Assembly: GCF_001457635.1 (NCBI RefSeq)
Contig: NZ_LN831051.1
Span: forward strand, 1,302,001-1,366,000
Direction: 5' to 3'
Origin: Streptococcus pneumoniae
GTDB taxonomy: Bacteria; Bacillota; Bacilli; Lactobacillales; Streptococcaceae
Length of the DNA: 64,000 bases
How positions within the stretch are numbered: the stretch's first letter is position 1; each line of letters starts with the position of its first letter. The position numbers and the translations under genes are program-made. The notes below the pieces were generated by a model. That model was given only the letters and a program-made list of their open reading frames with translations. It was not told the origin of the DNA and did no database searches. Below, in pieces: positions 41,550 through 51,490 of this stretch.

Positions 41550-42536
41550 ATGGAAACTGCATTAATTAGTGTGATTGTGCCAGTCTATAATGTGGCGCAG
41601 TACCTAGAAAAATCGATAGCTTCCATTCAGAAGCAGACCTATCAAAATCTGGAAATTATTCTTGTTGATGATGGTGCAACAGATGAAAGTGGTCGCTTGT
41701 GTGATTCAATCGCTGAACAAGATGACAGGGTGTCAGTGCTTCATAAAAAGAACGAAGGATTGTCGCAAGCACGAAATGATGGGATGAAGCAGGCTCACGG
41801 GGATTATCTGATTTTTATTGACTCAGATGATTATATCCATCCAGAAATGATTCAGAGCTTATATGAGCAATTAGTTCAAGAAGATGCGGATGTTTCAAGC
41901 TGTGGTGTCATGAATGTCTATGCTAATGATGAAAGCCCACAGTCAGCCAATCAGGATGACTATTTTGTCTGTGATTCTCAAACATTTCTAAAGGAATACC
42001 TCATAGGTGAAAAAATACCTGGGACGATTTGCAATAAGCTAATCAAGAGACAAATTGCAACTGCCCTATCCTTTCCTAAGGGGTTGATTTACGAAGATGC
42101 CTATTACCATTTTGATTTAATCAAGTTGGCCAAGAAGTATGTGGTTAATACTAAACCCTATTATTACTATTTCCATAGAGGGGATAGTATTACGACCAAA
42201 CCCTATGCAAAGAAGGATTTAGCCTATATTGATATCTACCAAAAGTTTTATAATGAAGTTGTGAAAAACTATCCTGACTTGAAAGAGGTCGCTTTTTTCA
42301 GATTGGCCTATGCTCACTTCTTTATTCTGGATAAGATGTTGCTAGATGATCAGTATAAACAGTTTGAAGCCTATTCTCAGATTCATCGTTTTTTAAAAGG
42401 CTATGCTTTTGCTATTTCTAGGAATCCAATTTTCCGTAAGGGGAGAAGAATTAGTGCTTTGGCCCTATTCATAAATATTTCCTTATACCGATTCTTATTA
42501 CTGAAAAATATTGAAAAATCTAAAAAATTACATTAG
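41550..42536 (+). CDS. Glycosyltransferase, family 2
   Basis: 328 aa. GT-A fold: ISVIVPVYNVAQYLEKSIASI near residue 6, EIILVDDGATDESG, GLSQARNDGM and DYLIFIDSDDYI (DxD near 93). GT2 enzymes use nucleotide-sugar donors on the cytosolic side. Part of the licD3 cluster, probably adding another sugar to the teichoic repeat. It starts one base after the preceding stop. Confidence 0.9.
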   Translation: METALISVIVPVYNVAQYLEKSIASIQKQTYQNLEIILVDDGATDESGRLCDSIAEQDDRVSVLHKKNEGLSQARNDGMKQAHGDYLIFIDSDDYIHPEMIQSLYEQLVQEDADVSSCGVMNVYANDESPQSANQDDYFVCDSQTFLKEYLIGEKIPGTICNKLIKRQIATALSFPKGLIYEDAYYHFDLIKLAKKYVVNTKPYYYYFHRGDSITTKPYAKKDLAYIDIYQKFYNEVVKNYPDLKEVAFFRLAYAHFFILDKMLLDDQYKQFEAYSQIHRFLKGYAFAISRNPIFRKGRRISALALFINISLYRFLLLKNIEKSKKLH

Positions 42537-42551
42537 AACGGGGGTGACCAA

Positions 42552-43985
42552 GTGATTGATGGGAAACGATTATTATTTAGTTTGACCATAGTCAGTTATA
42601 CCTTGACGCTAGTAAGTGGAATTGTGTATCTGTTTAATAATAATAATGTTAGCTTACTTTCTACTTTATTGTTCTTGTTGGTTAGTAGCTTAATTGCTTG
42701 TTGGAATGATATCAAGTATTACTTAATCCATTTTATTTTCTATTTAACCATTTTTGTATTTCTGGTATCAAGACCGACCATTGATTATTTTAGGGATGGT
42801 GCTTTGGATACCTATCATCCAATAGCCTATCGTTTTGCCTTTATAGTTGTCATGGTTTCGATTCTGGGCTTGACCACAGGAGGCGTCCTGGCTCGTTACT
42901 TCATAGCTAGGAAGAAAATAAAAGTAGCAAATATAGGAAATTCTCTAAAAGAGGTTTATATCAAGCGGTTACGCTTTGTATCACTAGGAGTTTTTCTTCT
43001 AACCTATCCTTTCTATTTCATTCGGTTATTTGAACGGCTCTTGTATCGTTTGCAGACTTCCTACTATGCCTACTATGCAAATTTTGAAAGTAAACTGCCT
43101 TATTTTACCTACATTTTGTCTACCTTTACGGTCTATGCAATGTGTATGTATCTGGCAACCAAGCCAAAGAAATTGCAGGCCACAGCAGTGCTTGTCTCCT
43201 TTATTGCAGCTAATACTATTCATTTGGCAATTGGGACACGAAATCCCTTTATTTTAAGTATTTTATTTGCTTTTGTTTATTACTTTATGCGGGAGCAAAC
43301 TGAAAAAGGAAAATGGATTGGGTTTAAAGAAAAGTTAGCGATTTTTGTAGGTTCTCCTATTCTCATGTTAGCGATGGGAGTACTTAATTATGTACGGGAT
43401 AATGTCCAAGTTTCCCATACAGGTTTCTGGGATATCTTACTTGACTTTATCTATAAACAAGGAACTAGTTTTGGTGTTCTGGCTCGAGGTTTTCTATTTA
43501 ACAGTAGCCTCCCTTACCGAGATTTCCGTAATTTTACTTTTGGTCCTGTTCTTGATTATTTTGCAAGGGGGAGTTTGGGAGCCATTTTCGGAGGAAAAGC
43601 CTTTGAACATACAACCAATAGTGTGGAACTAGCTATTGATAGTAATAGTTATGCCCACAATCTATCCTATCTTGTCTTGAACAAGGAATACTTGAAAGGG
43701 CATGGTATCGGAAGTAGTTATATCATGGAGTTGTATACCGACTATGGTATGATTGGAGTCTTTCTGCTTAGTTTCTTACTCGGCGTATTATTTATAGCCA
43801 TGCTGCAAGTAGCCTATCGCTCAAGGACAATCCTATTTGCTTTATCCCTACTCATCTTGAATAATCTATTCTTTATGCCAAGAAGCAGCTTTTCAGAAAG
43901 TTTCTTCAATTTATTTACAATGCAATTCTGGGGAATTGTTCTTGTGATTATATTTGTAGCAAAAATGCTTACAAAGGAAAACTAG
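42552..43985 (+). CDS. tarP: Oligosaccharide repeat-unit polymerase (Wzy-like)
   Basis: 477 aa from GTG 42552. About twelve membrane helices with a larger outer loop near residues 290-390 (GTRNPFILS before it, GHGIGSSYIMELYTDYGMIGVFLLS after it), the usual Wzy/O-antigen polymerase layout. It should join lipid-linked teichoic repeats on the outer face of the membrane. In the pneumococcal lic3 locus the polymerase has been called tarP; I use the symbol on position and type. RBS GGGGGTG lies about 10 bases upstream. Confidence 0.8.
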   Translation: MIDGKRLLFSLTIVSYTLTLVSGIVYLFNNNNVSLLSTLLFLLVSSLIACWNDIKYYLIHFIFYLTIFVFLVSRPTIDYFRDGALDTYHPIAYRFAFIVVMVSILGLTTGGVLARYFIARKKIKVANIGNSLKEVYIKRLRFVSLGVFLLTYPFYFIRLFERLLYRLQTSYYAYYANFESKLPYFTYILSTFTVYAMCMYLATKPKKLQATAVLVSFIAANTIHLAIGTRNPFILSILFAFVYYFMREQTEKGKWIGFKEKLAIFVGSPILMLAMGVLNYVRDNVQVSHTGFWDILLDFIYKQGTSFGVLARGFLFNSSLPYRDFRNFTFGPVLDYFARGSLGAIFGGKAFEHTTNSVELAIDSNSYAHNLSYLVLNKEYLKGHGIGSSYIMELYTDYGMIGVFLLSFLLGVLFIAMLQVAYRSRTILFALSLLILNNLFFMPRSSFSESFFNLFTMQFWGIVLVIIFVAKMLTKEN

Positions 43986-44013
43986 TATCTACTAAACAAA
44001 GGAGAAAAAAATC

Positions 44014-45048
44014 ATGTTTGAACATTATTCAGTAGCTGATTTGTTTGCAAATCTTTATAAAAAGCGAAAAGCAAATATTTTAGCTCTCATCGCTTTATTT
44101 GCTCTCATTGCTGTACCATTTACAATTAAAGCAGTTAGGAATAAAAACACTGTCAAAGATACAACAAGTTATTCAACTTATCTTATCTATAAAATCACTC
44201 CTCCAAAAGAGTCGGCCAAAACGATTTTGAATCATCAAATTGGTGGTTATAGTGATTTTTATGGGAAATTGATTGATGGTAATTTGAATGGAGCTTATCT
44301 TTTCAATGATGTAGAACCCAGTGAGTTGAAAAAAATTGCCAGTGAATTAGACACGACAGAAACAACCTTGAAAAATTCAACGAATGACTATTGGTGGAAA
44401 AAATTGACCGTCTACTATATGATTGACGATGCAGGGGTTGGTGTGAAAATTTTGACATCAAGTAAAGATGCCAATGACTTGTTAGAGAAAAAAATTGATG
44501 GGTTGATTGAGAAATTTAAACATGCCTATGCAAATGTGAAAATTGAAAAACTGGAAACCATCAACTCTAAAGAATTGAACGCAAATGGTGAAACAGCGCT
44601 TGGCTTAAATGTGAAAAATCTGATTCTTCGTTTAGTTGTTATTGGAGTGGTTTGTGTGATTTTGGTTGTGATGGGAAATGTGTTAGTTTATCTCTTTAAT
44701 CCAACAATCAATAGAGTAGGTGATTTTTCTCAGTATCAAATTGATTTTGTAACAGAGATTACAACAATTGCTAACCTAGCAGATGTTTTGTCATACAAAA
44801 ATACTGGACAGGAATTGACCATCGTTAGCTCAAATAAAGCTATCCTAGATAAATTGAAACAGAGTCAAGAAGCTTTAAAAGGAATGCATTTTGTAGATTT
44901 ACAGGATGTATCATCTCTTTTGGAAAGAGATACAGTCCTTCTTGTTGAAGAGTACGGAGTGACTCGTTATAAGAAATTTGAGCAAAGTCTTCAAATTCTC
45001 AGAAACTTAAATCGTTCTATCCTCGGTGTAGCAACCTTTAAATTATAA
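44014..45048 (+). CDS. tarQ: Wzz-like membrane protein of the lic3-type cluster
   Basis: 344 aa. A short cytosolic N-terminus, a helix at about 22-42, an external domain (about 43-205) and a second helix at about 207-230, then a cytosolic C-terminal domain of about 110 residues. The two-helix layout recalls Wzz/CapA chain-length proteins; the C-terminal domain (LTIVSSNKAILDKLKQSQ..., DTVLLVEEYGVTRYKK) recalls a kinase-like domain without a visible P-loop. It follows the polymerase, as such proteins do. The tarQ symbol rests on locus position. It ends the cluster before a strong terminator. Confidence 0.7.
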   Translation: MFEHYSVADLFANLYKKRKANILALIALFALIAVPFTIKAVRNKNTVKDTTSYSTYLIYKITPPKESAKTILNHQIGGYSDFYGKLIDGNLNGAYLFNDVEPSELKKIASELDTTETTLKNSTNDYWWKKLTVYYMIDDAGVGVKILTSSKDANDLLEKKIDGLIEKFKHAYANVKIEKLETINSKELNANGETALGLNVKNLILRLVVIGVVCVILVVMGNVLVYLFNPTINRVGDFSQYQIDFVTEITTIANLADVLSYKNTGQELTIVSSNKAILDKLKQSQEALKGMHFVDLQDVSSLLERDTVLLVEEYGVTRYKKFEQSLQILRNLNRSILGVATFKL

Positions 45049-45065
45049 GTATTCTGATGTATAAG

Positions 45066-45105
45066 GTCTTCAAAATCGGCTAAGAGCCGATTTTGAAGGC
45101 TTTTT
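45066..45105 (+). terminator. Strong terminator after the lic3-type cluster
   Basis: A perfect 14-bp stem (CTTCAAAATCGGCT / AGCCGATTTTGAAG) with a 3-base loop, followed by GGCTTTTT. Confidence 0.92.
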
Positions 45106-45187
45106 CTATCTGTCTGCAGAAATTTTCTTTTGGAGTCTCCTATAGAAAGACCCTAGGGAAAATCTATCCGTATAGAGGAGCCTTCTT

Positions 45188-45216
45188 TTGATAAAATCGT
45201 AAAAATCTAGTATAAT
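45188..45216 (+). promoter_or_regulatory. Promoter of mecA
   Basis: -35 TTGATA (45188-45193), 17-base spacer, -10 TATAAT (45211-45216), 32 bases before the ATG. Confidence 0.88.
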
Positions 45217-45247
45217 AGATAGAACTGAAAGTATGAGGTTACTAGCA

Positions 45248-45985
45248 ATGAAAATGAAACAAATTAGTGATACAACTTTAAAAATCACGATGTCTTTAGA
45301 GGATTTGATGGATCGTGGAATGGAGATTGCTGACTTTCTCGTTCCTCAAGAAAAAACAGAAGAGTTCTTTTATGCTATCTTGGATGAGCTAGAGATGCCT
45401 GATAGCTTTCTGGATACAGGCATGTTGAGCTTCCGTGTGACTCCAAAACCTGATAAGGTAGATGTCTTTGTGACCAAGTCAAAGATTGACCAAAATCTAG
45501 ATTTTGAAGACTTATCGGATTTGCCAGATATGGAAGAATTGGCTCAAATGTCTCCAGATGAATTTATCAAAACCCTGGAAAAAAGCATAGCAGACAAAAC
45601 CAAGGATGATATCGAAGCCATTCAATCTCTTGAGCAAGTTGAAGCCAAGGAAGAAGAGCAAGAGCAGGCTGAACAAGAAGCTGAGAGTAAGAAAGAACCT
45701 TACATCTACTACATCCTTTCTTTTGCTAAGTTGGCTGACTTGGTAGCTTTTGCCAAGACAGTGACTTTTGAAATGGAAACTTCTGAACTCTACAAAATGA
45801 ACGAGCGCTATTATTTGACCATTTTAGTGGATATTGAAAATCATCCAAGCCCATATCCAGCTTGGCTGTTGGCCCGTATGCGCGAGTTTGCAGACGATAG
45901 TGATATCAGTCGCTCAGTCTTACAAGAGTATGGTCAAGTCTTGATGAGTCACGATGCAGTGCTCAATCTGCAAAAAATCGGCTAA
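45248..45985 (+). CDS. mecA: Adaptor protein MecA
   Basis: 245 aa from ATG 45248 (MKMKQISDTTLKITMSLEDL, the conserved start; an ATG at 45233 adds five residues without support). The N-terminal domain (about 1-85) recognises substrates; a very acidic linker (about 105-150, EAKEEEQEQAEQEAES) joins it to the C-terminal ClpC-binding domain (about 155-245). In streptococci MecA hands ComX (and ComW) to ClpCP, limiting competence. It is transcribed alone between its own promoter and a terminator. Confidence 0.95.
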   Translation: MKMKQISDTTLKITMSLEDLMDRGMEIADFLVPQEKTEEFFYAILDELEMPDSFLDTGMLSFRVTPKPDKVDVFVTKSKIDQNLDFEDLSDLPDMEELAQMSPDEFIKTLEKSIADKTKDDIEAIQSLEQVEAKEEEQEQAEQEAESKKEPYIYYILSFAKLADLVAFAKTVTFEMETSELYKMNERYYLTILVDIENHPSPYPAWLLARMREFADDSDISRSVLQEYGQVLMSHDAVLNLQKIG

Positions 45986-46019
45986 TCCTTTCTGGAAAGC
46001 TATTTTCAGATTTTAAGAA

Positions 46020-46045
46020 GAGCGAATCGTCTGATTCGTTTTTTC
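46020..46045 (+). terminator. Terminator after mecA
   Basis: GCGAATC pairs with GATTCGT around GTCT, followed by TTTTTTC. Confidence 0.8.
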
Positions 46046-46095
46046 TTTTTATACTGAAATAGTGATTTACTATAATAGGAATTTTCACAAAATTC

Positions 46096-46104
46096 TGTTA
46101 TAAT
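46096..46104 (+). promoter_or_regulatory. Extended -10 promoter of hom-thrB
   Basis: TGTTATAAT is an extended -10 ending at 46104, with no convincing -35. The hom ATG follows after 31 bases. A second TATAAT lies at 46071-46076. Confidence 0.6.
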
Positions 46105-46135
46105 GGCTATATTAGAAAATTTCGAGGAGATAAAG

Positions 46136-47422
46136 ATGACAGTTAAAATTGCTTTACTAGGATTTGGTACCGTTGCAAGTGGTGTGCCTTTCCTCCTAAA
46201 GGAAAATGGAGGAAAAATTAATCAATCAGCACATTCAGATATCAAAGTTGCTAAGGTATTGGTCAAGGATGAAGATGAAAAAAATCGCTTGCTTGCAGCA
46301 GGGAATGACTTTAACTTTGTAACCAATGTGGATGATATTTTATCAGACCAGGATATTACTATCGTAGTGGAATTGATGGGGCGTATTGAGCCTGCTAAAA
46401 CCTTTATCACTCGTGCCTTGGAAGCTGGAAAACACGTTGTTACTGCTAACAAGGACCTTTTAGCTGTCCATGGCGCAGAATTGCTAGAAATCGCTCAAGC
46501 TAACAAGGTAGCACTTTACTACGAAGCAGCAGTTGCTGGTGGGATTCCAATTCTTCGTACTTTAGCAAATTCCTTGGCTTCTGATAAAATTACGCGCGTG
46601 CTTGGAGTAGTCAACGGAACTTCCAACTTCATGGTGACCAAGATGGTGGAAGAAGGCTGGTCTTACGATGATGCTCTTGCGGAAGCACAACGTCTAGGAT
46701 TTGCAGAAAGCGATCCGACGAATGACGTAGATGGGATTGATGCAGCCTACAAGATGGTTATTTTGAGCCAATTTGCCTTTGGCATGAAGATTGCCTTTGA
46801 TGATGTAGCCCACAAGGGAATCCGCAATATCACACCAGAAGACGTAGCTGTAGCTCAAGAGCTTGGTTACGTAGTGAAATTGGTTGGTTCTATTGAGGAA
46901 ACTTCTTCAGGTATTGCTGCAGAAGTGACTCCAACCTTCCTACCTAAAGCGCACCCACTTGCTAGTGTGAATGGCGTAATGAACGCTGTCTTTGTAGAAT
47001 CTATCGGTATTGGTGAGTCTATGTACTACGGACCAGGTGCTGGTCAAAAACCAACTGCAACAAGTGTTGTAGCTGATATTGTCCGTATCGTTCGTCGTTT
47101 GAATGATGGTACTATTGGCAAAGACTTCAACGAATATAGCCGTGACTTGGTCTTGGCAAATCCTGAAGATGTCAAAGCAAACTACTATTTCTCAATCTTG
47201 GCTCTAGACTCAAAAGGTCAGGTCTTGAAGTTGGCTGAAATCTTCAATGCTCAAGATATTTCCTTTAAGCAAATCCTTCAAGATGGCAAAGAGGGTGACA
47301 AGGCGCGTGTCGTTATCATCACACACAAGATTAATAAAGCCCAGCTTGAAAATGTCTCAGCTGAATTGAAGAAGGTTTCAGAATTCGACCTCTTGAATAC
47401 CTTCAAGGTGCTAGGAGAATAA
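46136..47422 (+). CDS. hom: Homoserine dehydrogenase
   Basis: 428 aa from ATG 46136 (GAGGAG upstream; the earlier in-frame ATG at 46103 overlaps the -10). NAD(P)-binding [12 protein letters not shown] near residue 6, [14 protein letters not shown] near 135, VNGTSNFM and [16 protein letters not shown] segment ([15 protein letters not shown] near 200) with catalytic residues, and a C-terminal ACT domain (about 350-428), the likely threonine feedback site. Makes homoserine for threonine and methionine. thrB follows after one base. Confidence 0.95.
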
Positions 47423-47423
47423 G

Positions 47424-48293
47424 ATGAAGATTATTGTACCTGCAACCAGTGCCAATATCGGGCCAGGTTTTGACTCGGTCGGTGTAGCTGTAACCAAGTA
47501 TCTTCAAATTGAGGTCTGCGAAGAACGAGATGAGTGGCTGATTGAACACCAGATTGGCAAATGGATTCCACATGATGAGCGTAATCTCTTGCTCAAAATC
47601 GCTTTGCAAATTGTACCAGACTTGCAACCAAGACGCTTGAAAATGACCAGTGATGTCCCTTTGGCGCGCGGTTTGGGTTCTTCCAGCTCGGTTATCGTTG
47701 CTGGGATTGAACTAGCCAACCAACTGGGTCAACTCAACTTATCAGACCATGAAAAATTGCAGTTAGCGACCAAGATTGAAGGGCATCCTGACAATGTGGC
47801 TCCAGCCATTTATGGTAATCTCGTTATTGCAAGTTCTGTTGAAGGGCAAGTCTCTGCTATCGTAGCAGACTTTCCAGAGTGTGATTTTCTAGCTTACATT
47901 CCAAACTATGAATTACGTACTCGCGACAGCCGTAGTGTCTTGCCTAAAAAATTGTCTTATAAGGAAGCTGTTGCTGCAAGTTCTATCGCCAATGTAGCGG
48001 TTGCTGCCTTGTTGGCAGGAGACATGGTGACCGCTGGGCAAGCAATCGAGGGAGACCTCTTCCATGAGCGCTATCGTCAGGACTTGGTAAGAGAATTTGC
48101 GATGATTAAGCAAGTGACCAAAGAAAATGGGGCCTATGCAACCTACCTTTCTGGTGCTGGGCCGACAGTTATGGTTCTGGCTTCTCATGACAAGATGCCA
48201 ACAATTAAGGCAGAATTGGAAAAGCAACCTTTCAAAGGAAAACTGCATGACTTGAGAGTTGATACCCAAGGTGTCCGTGTAGAAGCAAAATAA
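47424..48293 (+). CDS. thrB: Homoserine kinase
   Basis: 289 aa, GHMP kinase. [18 protein letters not shown] near residue 4, the phosphate-binding loop [17 protein letters not shown] near 80-96, and the C-terminal [12 protein letters not shown] motif near 233. Phosphorylates homoserine on the way to threonine. Coupled to hom, with AGGAG inside the hom end as RBS. Confidence 0.96.
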
Positions 48294-48305
48294 AGAATAG
48301 AAGAT

Positions 48306-48346
48306 AGGATGGGGAAACTCTTGACCAGAGGGTTTCATATCCTTTT
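48306..48346 (+). terminator. Probable terminator after thrB
   Basis: AGGATGGGGAAACTC can pair imperfectly with GAGGGTTTCATATCCT, followed by TTTT. The stem has internal mismatches. Confidence 0.5.
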
Positions 48347-48360
48347 TGTGAAAAGAAGTT

Positions 48361-48741
48361 TATACTCAATGAAAATCAAAGAGCAAACTAGGAAGCTAGC
48401 CGCAGGCTGCTCAAAACAGTGTTTTGAGGTTGTGGATAGAACTGACGAAGTCAGCTCAAGACACTGTTTTGAGGTTGCAGATAGAACTGACGAAGTCAGC
48501 TCAAGACACTGTTTTGAGGTTGCAGATAGAACTGACGAAGTCAGCTCAAGACACTGTTTTGAGGTTGCAGATAGAACTGACGAAGTCAGCTCAAGACACT
48601 GTTTTGAGGTTGCAGATAGAACTGACGAAGTCAGCTCAAGACACTGTTTTGAGGTTGCAGATAGAACTGACGAAGTCAGTAACCATACCTACGGTAAGGT
48701 GACGCTGACGTGGTTTGAAGAGATTTTCGAAGAGTATTAGT
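48361..48741 (+). repeat. BOX element with six boxB copies (A1-B6-C1)
   Basis: boxA (48361 to about 48420) is followed by six 45-base boxB units starting at 48421, 48466, 48511, 48556, 48601 and 48646, then boxC ending at 48741. Units 2-5 are identical to each other; the first differs in GTGG for GCAG. Since 45 is a multiple of three, the array reads as a false repeat protein. It lies immediately upstream of msrAB. Confidence 0.96.
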
Positions 48742-48768
48742 TAAAAACGTGATAAAGGAGAAATAAAA

Positions 48769-49707
48769 ATGGCAGAAATTTATCTAGCAGGTGGTTGTTT
48801 TTGGGGCCTAGAGGAATATTTTTCACGCATTTCTGGAGTGCTAGAAACCAGTGTTGGCTACGCTAATGGTCAAGTCGAAACGACCAATTACCAGTTGCTC
48901 AAGGAAACAGACCATGCAGAAACGGTCCAAGTGATTTACGATGAGAAGGAAGTGTCACTCAGAGAGATTTTACTTTATTATTTCCGAGTTATCGATCCTC
49001 TATCTATCAATCAACAAGGGAATGACCGTGGTCGCCAATATCGAACTGGGATTTATTATCAGGATGAAGCAGATTTGCCAGCTATCTACACAGTGGTGCA
49101 GGAGCAGGAACGCATGCTGGGTCGAAAGATTGCAGTAGAAGTGGAGCAATTACGCCACTACATTCTGGCTGAAGACTACCACCAAGACTATCTCAGGAAG
49201 AATCCTTCAGGTTACTGTCATATCGATGTGACCGATGCTGATAAGCCATTGATTGATGCAGCAAACTATGAAAAGCCTAGTCAAGAGGTGTTGAAGGCCA
49301 GTCTATCTGAAGAGTCTTATCGTGTCACACAAGAAGCTGCTACAGAGGCTCCATTTACCAATGCCTATGACCAAACCTTTGAAGAGGGGATTTATGTAGA
49401 TATTACGACAGGTGAGCCACTCTTTTTTGCCAAGGATAAGTTTGCTTCAGGTTGTGGTTGGCCAAGTTTTAGCCGTCCGATTTCCAAAGAGTTGATTCAT
49501 TATTACAAGGATCTGAGCCATGGAATGGAGCGAATTGAAGTTCGTTCTCGTTCAGGCAGTGCTCACTTGGGTCATGTTTTCACAGATGGACCGCGGGAGT
49601 TAGGCGGCCTCCGTTACTGTATCAATTCTGCTTCTTTACGCTTTGTGGCCAAGGATGAGATGGAAAAAGCAGGATATGGCTATCTATTGCCTTACTTAAA
49701 CAAATAA
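48769..49707 (+). CDS. msrAB: Bifunctional peptide methionine sulfoxide reductase MsrA/MsrB
   Basis: 312 aa. MsrA domain (about 1-160) with the catalytic GGCFWG at 8-13, and MsrB domain (about 175-310) with [22 protein letters not shown] and [13 protein letters not shown], the last carrying the nucleophilic cysteine. It repairs S- and R-methionine sulfoxide. There is no signal peptide or anchor, so it is the cytosolic paralogue rather than the surface-exposed one. RBS AAAGGAG; the expanded BOX ends 27 bases upstream. Confidence 0.95.
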   Translation: MAEIYLAGGCFWGLEEYFSRISGVLETSVGYANGQVETTNYQLLKETDHAETVQVIYDEKEVSLREILLYYFRVIDPLSINQQGNDRGRQYRTGIYYQDEADLPAIYTVVQEQERMLGRKIAVEVEQLRHYILAEDYHQDYLRKNPSGYCHIDVTDADKPLIDAANYEKPSQEVLKASLSEESYRVTQEAATEAPFTNAYDQTFEEGIYVDITTGEPLFFAKDKFASGCGWPSFSRPISKELIHYYKDLSHGMERIEVRSRSGSAHLGHVFTDGPRELGGLRYCINSASLRFVAKDEMEKAGYGYLLPYLNK

Positions 49708-49714
49708 AACAGAG

Positions 49715-49738
49715 AGTGGGGCTTCCCACTTTCTTCAT
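49715..49738 (+). terminator. Terminator after msrAB
   Basis: GAGTGGG-GCTT-CCCACTTTC: a short perfect stem followed by TTCTT. Confidence 0.65.
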
Positions 49739-49764
49739 TTCTAGAATATGAATAGAAGGGATTT

Positions 49765-51489
49765 ATGAAACACCTATTATCTTACTTCAAACCCTACATC
49801 AAGGAATCAATTTTAGCCCCCTTGTTCAAGCTGTTAGAAGCTGTTTTTGAGCTCTTGGTTCCCATGGTGATTGCTGGGATTGTTGACCAATCTTTACCTC
49901 AGGGAGATCAAGGTCATCTCTGGATGCAGATTGGCCTGCTCCTTATCTTTGCAGTAATTGGCGTTTTAGTGGCCTTGATAGCTCAATTTTACTCAGCAAA
50001 GGCAGCAGTAGGTTTTGCTAAGGAATTGACAAACGATCTTTATCGTCATATTCTTTCCTTGCCAAAGGACAGCAGAGACCGTCTGACAACTTCTAGTTTG
50101 GTTACTCGCTTGACTTCGGATACCTACCAGATTCAGACTGGTATCAATCAATTCCTGCGTCTCTTTTTACGAGCGCCCATTATCGTTTTTGGTGCCATTT
50201 TTATGGCTTATCGAATCTCAGCTGAGTTGACTTTCTGGTTCTTAGTCATGGTTGCCATTTTGACCATTGTCATTGTAGGGTTATCTCGATTGGTCAATCC
50301 TCTCTACAGTAGTCTCAGAAAGAAAACGGACCAACTGGTTCAGGAAACGCGCCAGCAATTGCAAGGGATGCGGGTTATTCGTGCTTTTGGTCAAGAAAAA
50401 CGAGAGTTACAGATTTTTCAAACCCTTAACCAAGTTTATGCTAGATTACAAGAAAAGACAGGTTTCTTGTCTAGTTTATTAACACCTCTGACCTATCTGA
50501 TTGTCAATGGAACTCTTCTCGTTATTATCTGGCAAGGCTATATTTCAATTCAAGGAGGAGTACTCAGTCAAGGTGCTCTCATTGCTCTTATCAATTACCT
50601 CTTACAGATTTTGGTGGAATTGGTCAAGCTAGCCATGCTGATCAATTCCCTCAACCAGTCCTATATCTCAGCCAAGAGAATCGAGGAGGTCTTTGCGGAA
50701 TCTCCCGAAAACATCCATTCAGAATTAGAACAAAAGCAAGTTACCAGTGGTCGGGTTTTACAAGTCCAAGAATTGACTTTTACCTATCCTGATGCGGCCC
50801 AGCCTTCTCTGAGAGACATTTCCTTTGATATGACTCAAGGACAAATCCTTGGTATCATTGGGGGGACTGGTTCTGGTAAATCAAGCTTGGTGCAACTCTT
50901 ACTTGGACTTTATCCAGTAGACAAGGGGAACATTGACCTTTATCAAAATGGACGTAGTCCTCTTAATTTGGAGCAGTGGCGGTCTTGGATTGCCTATGTA
51001 CCTCAAAAGGTCGAACTCTTTAAGGGAACTATTCGTTCCAACTTGACTTTAGGTTTAAATCAAGAAGTGACTGATCAAGAACTCTGGCAAGCCTTGGAGA
51101 TTGCGCAAGCTAAGGATTTTGTCAGTGATAAGGAAGGACTCTTGGATGCTCTAGTTGAAGCAGGAGGGCGAAATTTCTCAGGTGGACAAAAACAAAGGCT
51201 GTCTATCGCACGAGCAGTCTTGCGCCAGGCTCCGTTTCTCATCCTAGATGATGCGACCTCAGCACTGGACACCATTACAGAGTCCAAGCTCTTGAAAGCT
51301 ATTAGAGAAAATTTTCCAAACATGAGCTTAATTTTGATCTCTCAACGAACCTCGACTTTACAGATGGCGGACCAGATTCTCCTCTTGGAAAAAGGTGAGT
51401 TGCTAGCTGTTGGCAAGCACGATGACTTGATGAAATCCAGTCAAGTCTATCGTGAAATCAATGCATCCCAACATGGAAAGGAGGACTAG
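49765..51489 (+). CDS. ABC exporter half-transporter, first subunit
   Basis: 574 aa. Six membrane helices (about 1-300) fused to an ATPase domain (about 330-574): Walker A GIIGGTGSGKSS near 366, signature NFSGGQKQRLSIARA near 473, Walker B FLILDDATSALDT. Walker B ends in Asp-Asp instead of Asp-Glu: the catalytic glutamate is replaced by Asp, a mark of the degenerate site in heterodimeric exporters. It is paired with the gene one base downstream. Drug- or lipid-type export is possible; the cargo is not known. Confidence 0.9.
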   Translation: MKHLLSYFKPYIKESILAPLFKLLEAVFELLVPMVIAGIVDQSLPQGDQGHLWMQIGLLLIFAVIGVLVALIAQFYSAKAAVGFAKELTNDLYRHILSLPKDSRDRLTTSSLVTRLTSDTYQIQTGINQFLRLFLRAPIIVFGAIFMAYRISAELTFWFLVMVAILTIVIVGLSRLVNPLYSSLRKKTDQLVQETRQQLQGMRVIRAFGQEKRELQIFQTLNQVYARLQEKTGFLSSLLTPLTYLIVNGTLLVIIWQGYISIQGGVLSQGALIALINYLLQILVELVKLAMLINSLNQSYISAKRIEEVFAESPENIHSELEQKQVTSGRVLQVQELTFTYPDAAQPSLRDISFDMTQGQILGIIGGTGSGKSSLVQLLLGLYPVDKGNIDLYQNGRSPLNLEQWRSWIAYVPQKVELFKGTIRSNLTLGLNQEVTDQELWQALEIAQAKDFVSDKEGLLDALVEAGGRNFSGGQKQRLSIARAVLRQAPFLILDDATSALDTITESKLLKAIRENFPNMSLILISQRTSTLQMADQILLLEKGELLAVGKHDDLMKSSQVYREINASQHGKED

Positions 51490-51490
51490 A

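Noticed and set aside
48421..48690. Possible CRISPR array (45-base direct repeats)
   Set aside because: The repeats are contiguous with no spacers and match boxB; no cas genes are near.
48309..48740. 143-aa open frame with five or six 15-residue repeats
   Set aside because: It is the translation of the BOX element: the 45-base boxB unit is a multiple of three and open in more than one frame. No RBS or independent support.
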